Shown: one piece after another, positions 8,165 through 13,854 of the stretch
Layout: the number at the start of each line of letters is the position of its first letter
Position numbering within the stretch: position 1 is the stretch's first letter
NCBI GenBank assembly: GCA_964480525.1
Contig: CAYZOV010000032.1
Location: 1 to 18,212, forward strand
Reading direction: 5' to 3'
Source of the DNA: JAAZZIT01 sp964480525
Lineage (GTDB): Bacteria; Bacillota; Clostridia; Oscillospirales; Ruminococcaceae
DNA: 18,212 nucleotides
Notes under the pieces: generated by a model
What the model was told of the DNA's origin: nothing
Databases searched by the model: none
Seen by the model: only the letters and a program-made list of their open reading frames with translations
Program-made: the position numbers and the translations under genes

Positions 8165-8204
8165 TTTAAATTTCACCTCTTTGAAATAAATTTGCCAATC
8201 GTAT

Positions 8205-8328
8205 CAAATAAGAAAAGCCTTTTTACGACAAATCGAAAAAAGGCACAAAGTCATTTTTATAACTTCGCAATTCCTTCCTCGGTTGGGTTTACACCTTTTG
8301 GCAACCAACTGTCTTTAGATACGAATGC
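8205..8328 (-). ncRNA. Ribosomal protein L10 leader with intrinsic attenuator
   Basis: On the minus strand the untranslated leader carries the family hallmarks. GACAG is followed by a stem of GUUGG with CCAAC (enclosing a GCC/GGU inner stem) and then CCGAGG, as in Firmicutes L10 leaders that bind L10-(L12)4. Downstream is a terminator hairpin: 8217-8224 with 8237-8244 (8 bp), extended by an inner CGA/TCG, followed by TTTTCTTATT (8216-8207 read in the minus direction). The likely logic is feedback: excess L10-L12 complex stabilises the leader and favours termination before rplJ-rplL. Leader assignment is from motif recognition, not a covariance search. Confidence 0.85.
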
Positions 8329-8334
8329 TTTATC

Positions 8335-8363
8335 ATTATAACAAACCCCTCGACATTTGTCAA
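8335..8363 (-). promoter_or_regulatory. Consensus sigma-A promoter of rplJ-rplL
   Basis: Perfect TTGACA (8358-8363, minus) and perfect TATAAT (8335-8340) separated by exactly 17 bases, placing transcription start near 8328 at the head of the L10 leader. The -35 and spacer lie inside a dyad (see the hairpin at 8344-8371). Confidence 0.93.
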
Positions 8364-8376
8364 GGGGTTTTTGTGT
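8344..8376. terminator. Hairpin overlapping the rplJ promoter, possible terminator after rplA
   Basis: AAACCCCT (8344-8351) pairs with AGGGGTTT (8364-8371) over 8 bp, with an inner GAC/GTC. On the plus strand it is followed by a T-run; on the minus strand (rplA read-through) the tail TTTGTTAT is only partly T-rich. It could end rplK-rplA transcripts, block antisense transcription, or be a by-product of the promoter sequence. Confidence 0.5.
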
Positions 8377-8412
8377 GTATTTGTAAACTTTTTAAAAACT
8401 TAGCGTTAAAAA

Positions 8413-9108
8413 TTAAACGCCGTACTTAGCTGTGTTTACCTTAATACCAACACCCATTGTTGAAGCAACAACTACGCTCTTGAGGTACTGACCCTTAGCA
8501 GCAGCCGGTTTAGCCTTAACAACAGCGTCCATAAGTGTGTTAAAGTTTTCTTCGAGCTTTTGCGCACCGAAAGAAGCCTTACCGATTGGGCAATGGATAA
8601 TGTTTGTTTTGTCAAGACGGTATTCAATCTTACCAGCCTTAGCTTCTGTAACAGCCTTAGCAACGTCAGGTGTAACTGTACCTGCCTTTGGGTTTGGCAT
8701 AAGGCCTCTAGGTCCGAGAACCTTACCGAGTCTACCAACAATACCCATCATGTCAGGTGAAGCAACAACAACGTCGAATTCCATCCAGTTTTCCTTTGTA
8801 ATCTTTTCAACAAGGTCCATACCGCCAACATAATCTGCGCCTGCAGCCTTAGCAGCTTCAAACTTGTCTTCTTTACAGAATACGCATACTCTTACGTTTT
8901 TACCTGTTCCGTTAGGGAGAACAACAGCGCCTCTAACCTGCTGGTCAGCGTGACGTGAGTCTACACCAAGACGGATATGAGCTTCGATTGTTTCGTCAAA
9001 CTTAGCCTTTGCGTTCTTTGAAGCAAGGTCAAGCGCTTCTGACGAATCGTATACTTTAGCAGTGTCAACAGCCTTAACGCTGTCAACATACTTCTTACCG
9101 TGTTTCAT
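8413..9108 (-). CDS. rplA: Ribosomal protein uL1
   Basis: L1 binds the mobile L1 stalk of 23S rRNA, helps release deacylated tRNA, and represses its own operon by binding an mRNA copy of the rRNA site. The 231-residue protein is of normal bacterial length. The family signature around GPRGLMPNPKAGTVT is clear (about residues 132-146), as are KHGKKY at the N-terminus and TNIIHCPIGKASF. ATG at 9108 follows an AAGGAGG site. It lies 120 bases after rplK, in a spacer that may hold a second L1-binding structure. Confidence 0.98.
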   Translation of the reverse strand: MKHGKKYVDSVKAVDTAKVYDSSEALDLASKNAKAKFDETIEAHIRLGVDSRHADQQVRGAVVLPNGTGKNVRVCVFCKEDKFEAAKAAGADYVGGMDLVEKITKENWMEFDVVVASPDMMGIVGRLGKVLGPRGLMPNPKAGTVTPDVAKAVTEAKAGKIEYRLDKTNIIHCPIGKASFGAQKLEENFNTLMDAVVKAKPAAAKGQYLKSVVVASTMGVGIKVNTAKYGV

Positions 9109-9126
9109 TAAATTTTCCTCCTTAAA

Positions 9127-9184
9127 GTGGTAACATCAGAATGCTTCTTCGCATTTTCTGATTAGCGGAAATTTTCCTCCCACC
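9127..9184 (-). promoter_or_regulatory. Possible second L1-binding structure in the rplK-rplA spacer
   Basis: Read on the minus strand the spacer begins with GGTGGGAGG and ends with TGATGTTACCAC. GTGG (9183-9180) can pair with CCAC (9130-9127), enclosing a hairpin of ATCAGA with TCTGAT and ATGC with GCAT (9136-9163). The flanking strands resemble the two sides of the 23S L1 site (as recalled: GGUGGGAGG and UUGAAAUACCACC). The fit next to GGGAGG is poorer than upstream of rplK. Confidence 0.4.
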
Positions 9185-9228
9185 GATTAACGCACTGAAA
9201 AATCAATGCACCTAAACTTCAATAAAAA

Positions 9229-9654
9229 TTAGTCAACAACTTCAACACCCATTGAACGAGCTGTACCTGCAATCATGCTCATAGCCGACTCAATGTTTGC
9301 TGCGTTAAGGTCAGGCATCTTCTGCTCTGCAATTTTCTGAATCTGTTCCTTCGTAATCTTTGCAACCTTTGTCTTGTTAGGTGTGCCTGATGCTGTGTCG
9401 ATTCCACAAGCCTTCTTAATAAGAACTGCTGCCGGTGGAGTTTTTGTAATAAATGTGAAAGAACGGTCTGCGTAAACAGTGATAACAACAGGGATAATAA
9501 GTCCGATGTCGTTCTTTGTTCTTTCGTTAAAATCCTTTGTAAATGCCATGATGTTTACACCGTGCTGACCAAGTGCAGGTCCTACCGGTGGTGCAGGAGT
9601 TGCCTTTCCTGCTGGAATCTGAAGCTTAATATAGCCTACTACCTTCTGTGCCAT
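9229..9654 (-). CDS. rplK: Ribosomal protein uL11
   Basis: L11 binds the GTPase-associated region of 23S rRNA and supports elongation-factor turnover. The 141 residues have the expected N-terminal domain with LQIPAGKATPAPPVGPALGQ (11-30) and the C-terminal rRNA-binding domain with DLNAANIESAMSMIAGTARSMG near the end. ATG at 9654 is preceded by GGAGGTG. A hairpin-bearing spacer of 136 bases or more separates it from nusG and holds a candidate L1 site immediately upstream of the ribosome binding site. Confidence 0.98.
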   Translation of the reverse strand: MAQKVVGYIKLQIPAGKATPAPPVGPALGQHGVNIMAFTKDFNERTKNDIGLIIPVVITVYADRSFTFITKTPPAAVLIKKACGIDTASGTPNKTKVAKITKEQIQKIAEQKMPDLNAANIESAMSMIAGTARSMGVEVVD

Positions 9655-9677
9655 TTTCTTTGCACCTCCGTAAAATT

Positions 9678-9716
9678 GTGGTAAGGCGAGTTATTCGTAG
9701 TTTATAACTCTCCCAC
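9678..9716 (-). promoter_or_regulatory. Candidate L1-binding autoregulatory site upstream of rplK
   Basis: On the minus strand GTGG (9716-9713), GA, then GAGTTAT (9710-9704) form a two-part stem with ATAACTC (9694-9688), GCCTTA and CCAC (9681-9678), loop 9703-9695. Two helices separated by an asymmetric loop, with GUGGGAG on one strand and UUACCAC on the other, match the form of the L1 site of 23S rRNA and of known L11-operon mRNA targets. It ends about eight bases before the rplK ribosome binding site, which suits repression by L1. Confidence 0.6.
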
Positions 9717-9777
9717 TTGTCGAAATCTCTCATTTCGACAATCTTCTGATGTGTGTTTTTTAAGCGTTTTGCTTAAA
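9717..9777 (-). other. Two hairpins in the nusG-rplK spacer
   Basis: TTGTCGAAAT (9717-9726) pairs perfectly with ATTTCGACAA (9732-9741) over 10 bp, loop 5. TTTAAGC (9759-9765) pairs with GCTTAAA (9771-9777) over 7 bp. Neither is followed by a T-run on the minus strand, so they look like processing or stability structures, not terminators. Confidence 0.5.
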
Positions 9778-9790
9778 TTAAAGAAAACCT

Positions 9791-10321
9791 TTAGTCCTCA
9801 ATCTTTTTAATCTGCGTCAACGCAATTGTTGCAGGCGTTTCACGTCCGAACATTGAAACCGCAATCTCTGCAGTCTGGTTTTCCAGATTAACGCTCTTGA
9901 CCGTGCCTGTCATACCGTCAACAGGTCCGCCCGTAATTGTGACCATATCGCCCACTTTGATTTTTGTTTCAACAATCGTTTTAACTGTTTCAACGCCAAG
10001 CGAAGCCACTTCTTTGTCCGTCAGCGGAACAGGTTTTGACCCCGGTCCTACGAATCCGGTACAGCCTCTTGTATTTCTGACAATATACCAGCTTTCGTCT
10101 GTGAGAACCATTTTCACAAGCACATAACTCGGAAAAAGTTTTCTTTCAACTTCGACGGTCTTTCCGTTTCGGATTTCCGTAACGGTTTCCGTAGGAATTT
10201 TTACCTCGGAAATAAGCTCCTGAAGTTTTTGGTTTTCCACAACCTTTTCAATACTATCAGCAACCGTTTTCTCATATCCTGAGTAGGTGTGAATTGCATA
10301 CCATTTTGATTTTTCTGACAT
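9791..10321 (-). CDS. nusG: Transcription termination/antitermination factor NusG
   Basis: NusG binds RNA polymerase and affects pausing, Rho-dependent termination and coupling to ribosomes. The N-terminal NGN domain (KWYAIHTYSGYEKTVADSIE near the start) and the C-terminal KOW domain (KVGDMVTITGGPVDGMTGTV) are both present. I start at the ATG at 10319-10321 (176 residues), which is seven bases after GGAGG. The longer reading from a TTG at 10351 would place that ribosome binding site inside the gene. It follows secE by 57 bases in the usual secE-nusG order. Confidence 0.97.
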   Translation of the reverse strand: MSEKSKWYAIHTYSGYEKTVADSIEKVVENQKLQELISEVKIPTETVTEIRNGKTVEVERKLFPSYVLVKMVLTDESWYIVRNTRGCTGFVGPGSKPVPLTDKEVASLGVETVKTIVETKIKVGDMVTITGGPVDGMTGTVKSVNLENQTAEIAVSMFGRETPATIALTQIKKIED

Positions 10322-10378
10322 ATCAAAACCTCCGTAATTTTTTTGGGGCAAGTCGTGTAAACCTGTCGTTTTTGTTGA

Positions 10379-10633
10379 TTAGCCGCCCAAACCTATGAGC
10401 TTTTCCACGATAAAACCAAGTCCCGTGTCAACGCCCGTGAGGAAAAGTCCGACAATAATCATTACCGCCAAAACAACCCCTGTGTTGTTTACAACCTGTT
10501 TTTTGTTAGGCCATACTACTTTTTTAAGCTCGCTTTTAAGCTCTCTGAAGTATTTTACAACTCTGTTGGTCTTTTTGACTTTTGACTTTTTTGACTTCTC
10601 TTTTGAAGACTTTGCTGAAGAATTCTTTGCCAT
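10379..10633 (-). CDS. secE: Preprotein translocase subunit SecE
   Basis: SecE clamps the SecY channel in the cytoplasmic membrane. The 84 residues contain a lysine/serine-rich N-terminus (1-25), the conserved amphipathic segment with YFRELKSELKKVVWPNKKQV (29-48), and a single membrane helix (about 53-77), as in short Gram-positive SecE. ATG at 10633 follows an AAAGGAG site. It lies 18 bases downstream of rpmG. Confidence 0.96.
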   Translation of the reverse strand: MAKNSSAKSSKEKSKKSKVKKTNRVVKYFRELKSELKKVVWPNKKQVVNNTGVVLAVMIIVGLFLTGVDTGLGFIVEKLIGLGG

Positions 10634-10651
10634 AACAAATCTCCTTTCAGC

Positions 10652-10801
10652 CTACTTTGTCTCTTTGTGAAGAGTGTGCTTTTTGCAGAACTTGCAGTAC
10701 TTGTTCATTTCAAGTCTGTCAGGGTCGTTCTTCTTGTTCTTTTTTGTGTTGTAATTTCTCTGTTTGCACTCTGTGCACGCCAAAGTAATTTTTACTCTCA
10801 T
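10652..10801 (-). CDS. rpmG: Ribosomal protein bL33, zinc-binding type
   Basis: The 49-residue protein has MRVKITLACTEC at its start and two cysteine pairs, C9/C12 and C36/C39, so it is the zinc-ribbon (C+) form. The start is ATG at 10799-10801, six bases after a full AGGAGGTG. Any longer in-frame reading would include that site. Position before secE-nusG is typical of Firmicutes. Confidence 0.97.
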   Translation of the reverse strand: MRVKITLACTECKQRNYNTKKNKKNDPDRLEMNKYCKFCKKHTLHKETK

Positions 10802-10999
10802 TTTCGGCACCTCCTGACGAAATTTGGGTTTCACAAGAACCAATGAAACACCTTGTCCTTAATTTGCAAAAATCCTTTGCAAATCACCTATTTGCCTCCC
10901 TCAGCGAGCATTTTTGCTCAACGACGTAAAACGTCTGCGAGGTATTTTTTTATACCGCTTTTAAATGGGTTAAACTTAAAAAACGGCGCAAAAAAATAG
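10802..10999 (-). ncRNA. Hairpin-rich 5' leader of the rpmG-secE-nusG-rplK-rplA operon
   Basis: About 200 untranslated bases lie between the promoter and rpmG. Stems seen: 10941-10945 with 10952-10956 (GGTAT/ATACC); 10923-10927 with 10931-10935 (GACGT/ACGTC); 10906-10910 with 10915-10919 (GAGCA/TGCTC); an outer helix 10899-10905 with 10937-10942 (one bulge) that would close a three-way junction around the last two; 10879-10884 with 10890-10895; and 10863-10870 with 10876-10883. The last two share bases, as do the outer helix and the GGTAT stem, so they exclude each other. No known leader family is recognised. Confidence 0.45.
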
Positions 11000-11014
11000 A
11001 CCTCTTAAAGAGGT
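11000..11014. promoter_or_regulatory. Palindrome at the rpmG transcription start
   Basis: ACCTCTTAAAGAGGT is a perfect 7-bp dyad with one central base, placed right after the -10 box. It could be an operator or a hairpin at the RNA 5' end. It is followed on the minus strand by CTATTTTTTT, so a weak early terminator is also possible. Confidence 0.5.
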
Positions 11015-11020
11015 ACAATT

Positions 11021-11050
11021 ATCATAACACATCTTAAATAGGTTTGTCAA
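11021..11050 (-). promoter_or_regulatory. Sigma-A type promoter of the rpmG operon
   Basis: TTGACA (11045-11050, minus) and TATGAT (11021-11026) with an 18-base spacer. The 15 bases AAACCCCTTGACAAA around the -35 are identical to those of the rplJ promoter. Confidence 0.8.
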
Positions 11051-11142
11051 GGGGTTTGGAACGATATTTATTAACTTTTTGTAAATTTTATCCTTTGTGC
11101 AAATTTGCAGTCCGAAATTTTGTACAGAAGTGCAAAAAGCCA

Positions 11143-11171
11143 TTGACTTTGCGGTTAAACAATAATATACT
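11143..11171 (+). promoter_or_regulatory. Promoter of the small EF-hand-like membrane protein gene
   Basis: TTGACT (11143-11148), a 17-base spacer and TATACT (11166-11171), 49 bases upstream of the start codon. Confidence 0.78.
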
Positions 11172-11219
11172 CAAATCAAGCGAAAAGCTTAATTTCAAAC
11201 TTTTAAGGGGGATTTTACA

Positions 11220-11663
11220 ATGGCAATGCACGATTGGAACGGCGACGGCAAAAAGGATTTCAGTGATGATTATATCGAACATAAGATTTACAAGGACGTT
11301 ATGAACGATGACTACAAGCCCACTTATCGCAAACCGATTTACAACAAGCCTAGCAACGAAGTCAAACCAATTGGTTTAGGCAAACTGTCTTTGATAATTC
11401 TCGGAATTATAGCCGCTATTACTCTAATTAAAGAGATAGGTATTGTTGACGTAGTCCTCCGTCTGTCAAGTTTTTTGTGTGCATTCGCAATATCGGTCAC
11501 AGTTATGGCACTAGAAAAAGTAGTTTATTTTCGACATCATGACCCCGACAACGAAGATTTGCCTTTTTATCACGAAGCATTTAAATTTCTTCTTAAATGC
11601 ACACTGATTATCATAGGAATTATCGGACTGGTTATGTTAGTGATATATTTTGTTTATCGTTAA
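11220..11663 (+). CDS. Small membrane protein with N-terminal EF-hand-like loop
   Basis: I do not recognise a named family. The 147-residue protein starts MAMHDWNGDGKKDFSDDYIE. Residues 5-16 follow the EF-hand/dockerin calcium-loop spacing (D5, N7, D9, K11, D13, D16). A basic, proline-rich linker (about 34-50) follows, then three hydrophobic segments at roughly 53-72, 77-97 and 124-146, with a charged stretch (HHDPDNEDLP) between the second and third. There is no signal peptide, so the loop would be at the start of a membrane-anchored chain. ATG at 11220 follows AAGGGGGA with good spacing, and a TTGACT-17-TATACT promoter is present, so it is surely expressed alone. Similar short clostridial proteins with this opening motif exist in my memory, without known function. 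Calcium binding is inference. Confidence 0.8.
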   Translation: MAMHDWNGDGKKDFSDDYIEHKIYKDVMNDDYKPTYRKPIYNKPSNEVKPIGLGKLSLIILGIIAAITLIKEIGIVDVVLRLSSFLCAFAISVTVMALEKVVYFRHHDPDNEDLPFYHEAFKFLLKCTLIIIGIIGLVMLVIYFVYR

Positions 11664-11761
11664 CCACTTCTTTTGCAAAACTTGTACGGGGCAAAAGCTC
11701 TACAAAAAAATCTTTATCACGCAAAAATTCGGCTACGTTAACCCTCCAAACAATGCAAAGT

Positions 11762-11799
11762 AAAATCGCTCTCACCTATCAAAGGCAGGAGCGATTTTT
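11762..11799. terminator. Terminator between the small membrane protein gene and proS
   Basis: AAAATCGCTC (11762-11771) pairs with GAGCGATTTT (11789-11798) over 10 bp around a 17-base loop. It is followed by a short T-run in the plus direction and a weaker TTTTACTTT tail in the minus direction. Confidence 0.75.
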
Positions 11800-11836
11800 A
11801 ACATTACAAATTTTCATTGTTTACCAAATCTTTTGT

Positions 11837-13285
11837 TTAATAAGCTTTACCCCAAAGAACCATCTTCTTTGCAGGTTTGCCACAGCACACGCAAACGTCA
11901 GAAAGTTCGTGCTGTTCAAACGGAATACATCTCGAACCAACGCCTGTGATTTCCTTAACCTTGTCCTCGCATTCTTCTTCGCCACACCACATTGCTTCCA
12001 CGAATCCGTCGCCTTTTTCTTCCAAAGCCTTGACGATTTCGTCCATAGTCTTGCATTGATATGTCTTGTTTTTTCTGTTTTCCAAAGCCTTGTTGAACAT
12101 TCCCTGCGGAACAACATTTTCGATAAGGTCAGCCACAACGTCGGCATAATTGTCAAGAGAAACAACCTGTTTTTCGCCGTTAAATCTTGTAACAACAATG
12201 CACTGGCTGTTTTCAATATCCTTTGGCCCGATTTCAATTCTGACAGGCACGCCTCTCATTTCGTATTCGGCAAACTTCCAACCCGGTGAGTTATCGCTGT
12301 CGTCCATTTTAACTCTAAGACCCTTTGCTTTAAGGGTTTTGCAAAGTTCGTTTGCCTTGTCCAAAACACCCTCTTTTTTCTGTGCGATAGGTACAATTAC
12401 GACCTGAATCGGCGCAACGGCAGGTGGCAAAACAAGTCCGCTGTCGTCGCCGTGGGTCATAATAACCGCACCGATAAGTCTTGTTGTAACGCCCCACGAA
12501 GTTTGGTGAGGGTATTCAAGTTTGTTTTCACGGCTGGTGTACTGGATTCCGAACGCTCTGGCAAAACCGTCGCCGAAATAGTGAGATGTGCCTGCCTGCA
12601 ATGCTTTTCCGTCGTGCATTAAAGCTTCGATTGCGTATGTTGCTTCGGCACCCGCAAACTTGTCGCTGTCGGTTTTTCTACCCTTAACAACAGGCATACA
12701 AAGGCTCTTTTCACAAAATTCAGCGTAAACATTAAGCATTTGTTCTGTTTCTTTAACGGCTTCTTCGGCTGTTTCGTGAATTGTGTGACCCTCCTGCCAC
12801 AAAAATTCTCTTGAACGCAAGAAAGGTCTTGTAGTTTTTTCCCATCTAACAACCGAAACCCATTGGTTATAAAGTTTCGGCAAATCTCTGTACGAGTGTA
12901 CTATGTTTGCATAATGTTCGCAGAAAAGCGTTTCCGAAGTAGGTCTAACGCAAAGGCGGTCCTCAAGTTTTTCATTTCCGCCGTGAGTTACCCACGCAAC
13001 CTCCGGTGCAAAACCCTCAACGTGGTCTTTTTCCTTTTGCAAAAGGCTTTCAGGGATAAACATAGGCATACAAACATTTTCGTGTCCCAAATCTTTAAAC
13101 ATACCGTCCAAAATTTTCTGGATATTTTCCCAAATCGCATAACCGTAAGGGCGAATTACCATACAACCCTTTACGCTGGTGTATTCAACAAGTTCTGCCT
13201 TTTTGCAAATGTCCGTGTACCATTTTGCAAAATCTTCGTCCATTGAGGTGATTGCCTCAACCATTTTTCCGTTATTCTTAGCCAT
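11837..13285 (-). CDS. proS: Prolyl-tRNA synthetase, archaeal/eukaryote-like type
   Basis: Class II synthetase that charges tRNA-Pro with proline. The 482-residue length and lack of the about 180-residue editing insertion place it in the short ProS type 3 form found in many clostridia. Motif 2 is visible as RPTSE (114-118) and RPFLRSREFLWQEGH (153-167), and motif 3 as GVTTRLIGAVIMTHGDDSG around residue 265. An anticodon-binding domain follows, then the C-terminal zinc-binding domain with C433-region CGEEEC, GSRC and CVCCGKPA, ending in tyrosine as usual. ATG at 13285 follows an AAAGGA site. It sits 29 bases after a small membrane-protein gene and probably shares its promoter; no T-box fits in that gap. 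Confidence 0.96.
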   Translation of the reverse strand: MAKNNGKMVEAITSMDEDFAKWYTDICKKAELVEYTSVKGCMVIRPYGYAIWENIQKILDGMFKDLGHENVCMPMFIPESLLQKEKDHVEGFAPEVAWVTHGGNEKLEDRLCVRPTSETLFCEHYANIVHSYRDLPKLYNQWVSVVRWEKTTRPFLRSREFLWQEGHTIHETAEEAVKETEQMLNVYAEFCEKSLCMPVVKGRKTDSDKFAGAEATYAIEALMHDGKALQAGTSHYFGDGFARAFGIQYTSRENKLEYPHQTSWGVTTRLIGAVIMTHGDDSGLVLPPAVAPIQVVIVPIAQKKEGVLDKANELCKTLKAKGLRVKMDDSDNSPGWKFAEYEMRGVPVRIEIGPKDIENSQCIVVTRFNGEKQVVSLDNYADVVADLIENVVPQGMFNKALENRKNKTYQCKTMDEIVKALEEKGDGFVEAMWCGEEECEDKVKEITGVGSRCIPFEQHELSDVCVCCGKPAKKMVLWGKAY

Positions 13286-13314
13286 TTTTTAAAATCCTTT
13301 CGGTGTCAATATTT

Positions 13315-13599
13315 TTATTTTTTGTTATTTTTCTTTCTGTCAAATCCGTAAATATCGGTGTTGTAAATTTTATAATTCGGGTCAAAGTCCTCGTCAACCT
13401 GTTTGTCATAAGGCCCTTTAACCGTCGGTTCGTTCTCGTCAACCCTTTCGGGGTTTGGTTCGTCCTTATGATTTTCCAAACGCTTGTCGATAAATTTCGC
13501 CAAATGCGGAGTTAAAACGGTCACACCGCAGATTATCGCCATTATTCCAAGCATTGCTCCGCCGAATTTTAACAGCACCAACGCAAATTCCCAATTCAA
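13315..13599 (-). CDS. Small single-pass membrane protein, unknown function
   Basis: This 94-residue protein has one hydrophobic segment (about 5-30) and then a hydrophilic, highly charged tail rich in D, E, P and K, with NYKIYNTDIYGFDRKK near the C-terminus. It starts at a TTG (13597-13599) nine bases after GGAGG, and a promoter lies just upstream. It is the first gene of a probable two-gene unit with proS. No family is recognised. The tail would face the cytoplasm if the short N-terminus is outside; topology is inference. Confidence 0.72.
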   Translation of the reverse strand: MNWEFALVLLKFGGAMLGIMAIICGVTVLTPHLAKFIDKRLENHKDEPNPERVDENEPTVKGPYDKQVDEDFDPNYKIYNTDIYGFDRKKNNKK

Positions 13600-13630
13600 A
13601 AGACCTCACCTCCGACAAACATATACAGTT

Positions 13631-13659
13631 AGTATAACATTTTTTCAAAACTTTTGCAA
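13631..13659 (-). promoter_or_regulatory. Extended -10 promoter upstream of the small membrane protein and proS
   Basis: On the minus strand TTGCAA (13654-13659), a 17-base spacer ending in TGT, and TATACT (13631-13636). The TGn before TATACT makes an extended -10. It lies about 30 bases upstream of the TTG start. Confidence 0.7.
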
Positions 13660-13743
13660 GCATATTTTTTTACTAACTTAAATTTCTTTGTCTTTTGTTG
13701 CTTTAACATAAAATATGCGAGGTTAATTTGTTCATAAATTACA

Positions 13744-13772
13744 TTGACATTTAGGCAAAAATGCTTTAATAT
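13744..13772 (+). promoter_or_regulatory. Promoter of the HTH/coiled-coil protein gene
   Basis: Perfect TTGACA (13744-13749), 17-base spacer and TAATAT (13767-13772), giving a leader of about 75 bases. Confidence 0.7.
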
Positions 13773-13814
13773 ATATAGTGTATAGAGTAAATTTTGGATA
13801 ATATGTCCTGTTTG

Positions 13815-13839
13815 CTCGGTTTAAAAGACCAAGTTTTTT
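13815..13839 (+). terminator. Terminator-like hairpin in the leader of the HTH/coiled-coil gene
   Basis: CTCGGTTT (13815-13822) pairs with AGACCAAG (13826-13833) with one C-A mismatch, one G-T pair and loop AAA, followed by six T (13834-13839). It stands between promoter and start codon, so it could be an attenuator, or simply end a short transcript. Confidence 0.5.
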
Positions 13840-13854
13840 AATTTTAAATTTTTT

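Noticed and set aside
8165..8176. Upstream GTG start for rplJ
   Set aside because: The GTG is part of the AGAGGTG ribosome binding site serving the ATG at 8164.
10322..10351. Upstream TTG start for nusG
   Set aside because: The extension would contain the CGGAGG ribosome binding site of the ATG at 10321 and has no site of its own.
10802..10843. Longer reading of rpmG
   Set aside because: The extra residues precede and include the AGGAGGTG site; L33 starts at the MRVKIT methionine.
10850..10960. tRNA-like gene in the rpmG leader
   Set aside because: Clustered small stems suggested a tRNA, but there is no acceptor stem of seven pairs, no anticodon arm in register and no T-arm sequence.
11597..12289. 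230-residue plus-strand open frame
   Set aside because: It lies mostly opposite proS, has no ribosome binding site and no family character; it is a shadow of a strongly supported gene.
13286..13314. T-box riboswitch before proS
   Set aside because: Only 29 bases separate proS from the preceding gene, and no T-box sequence is visible there or in the short leader of that gene.
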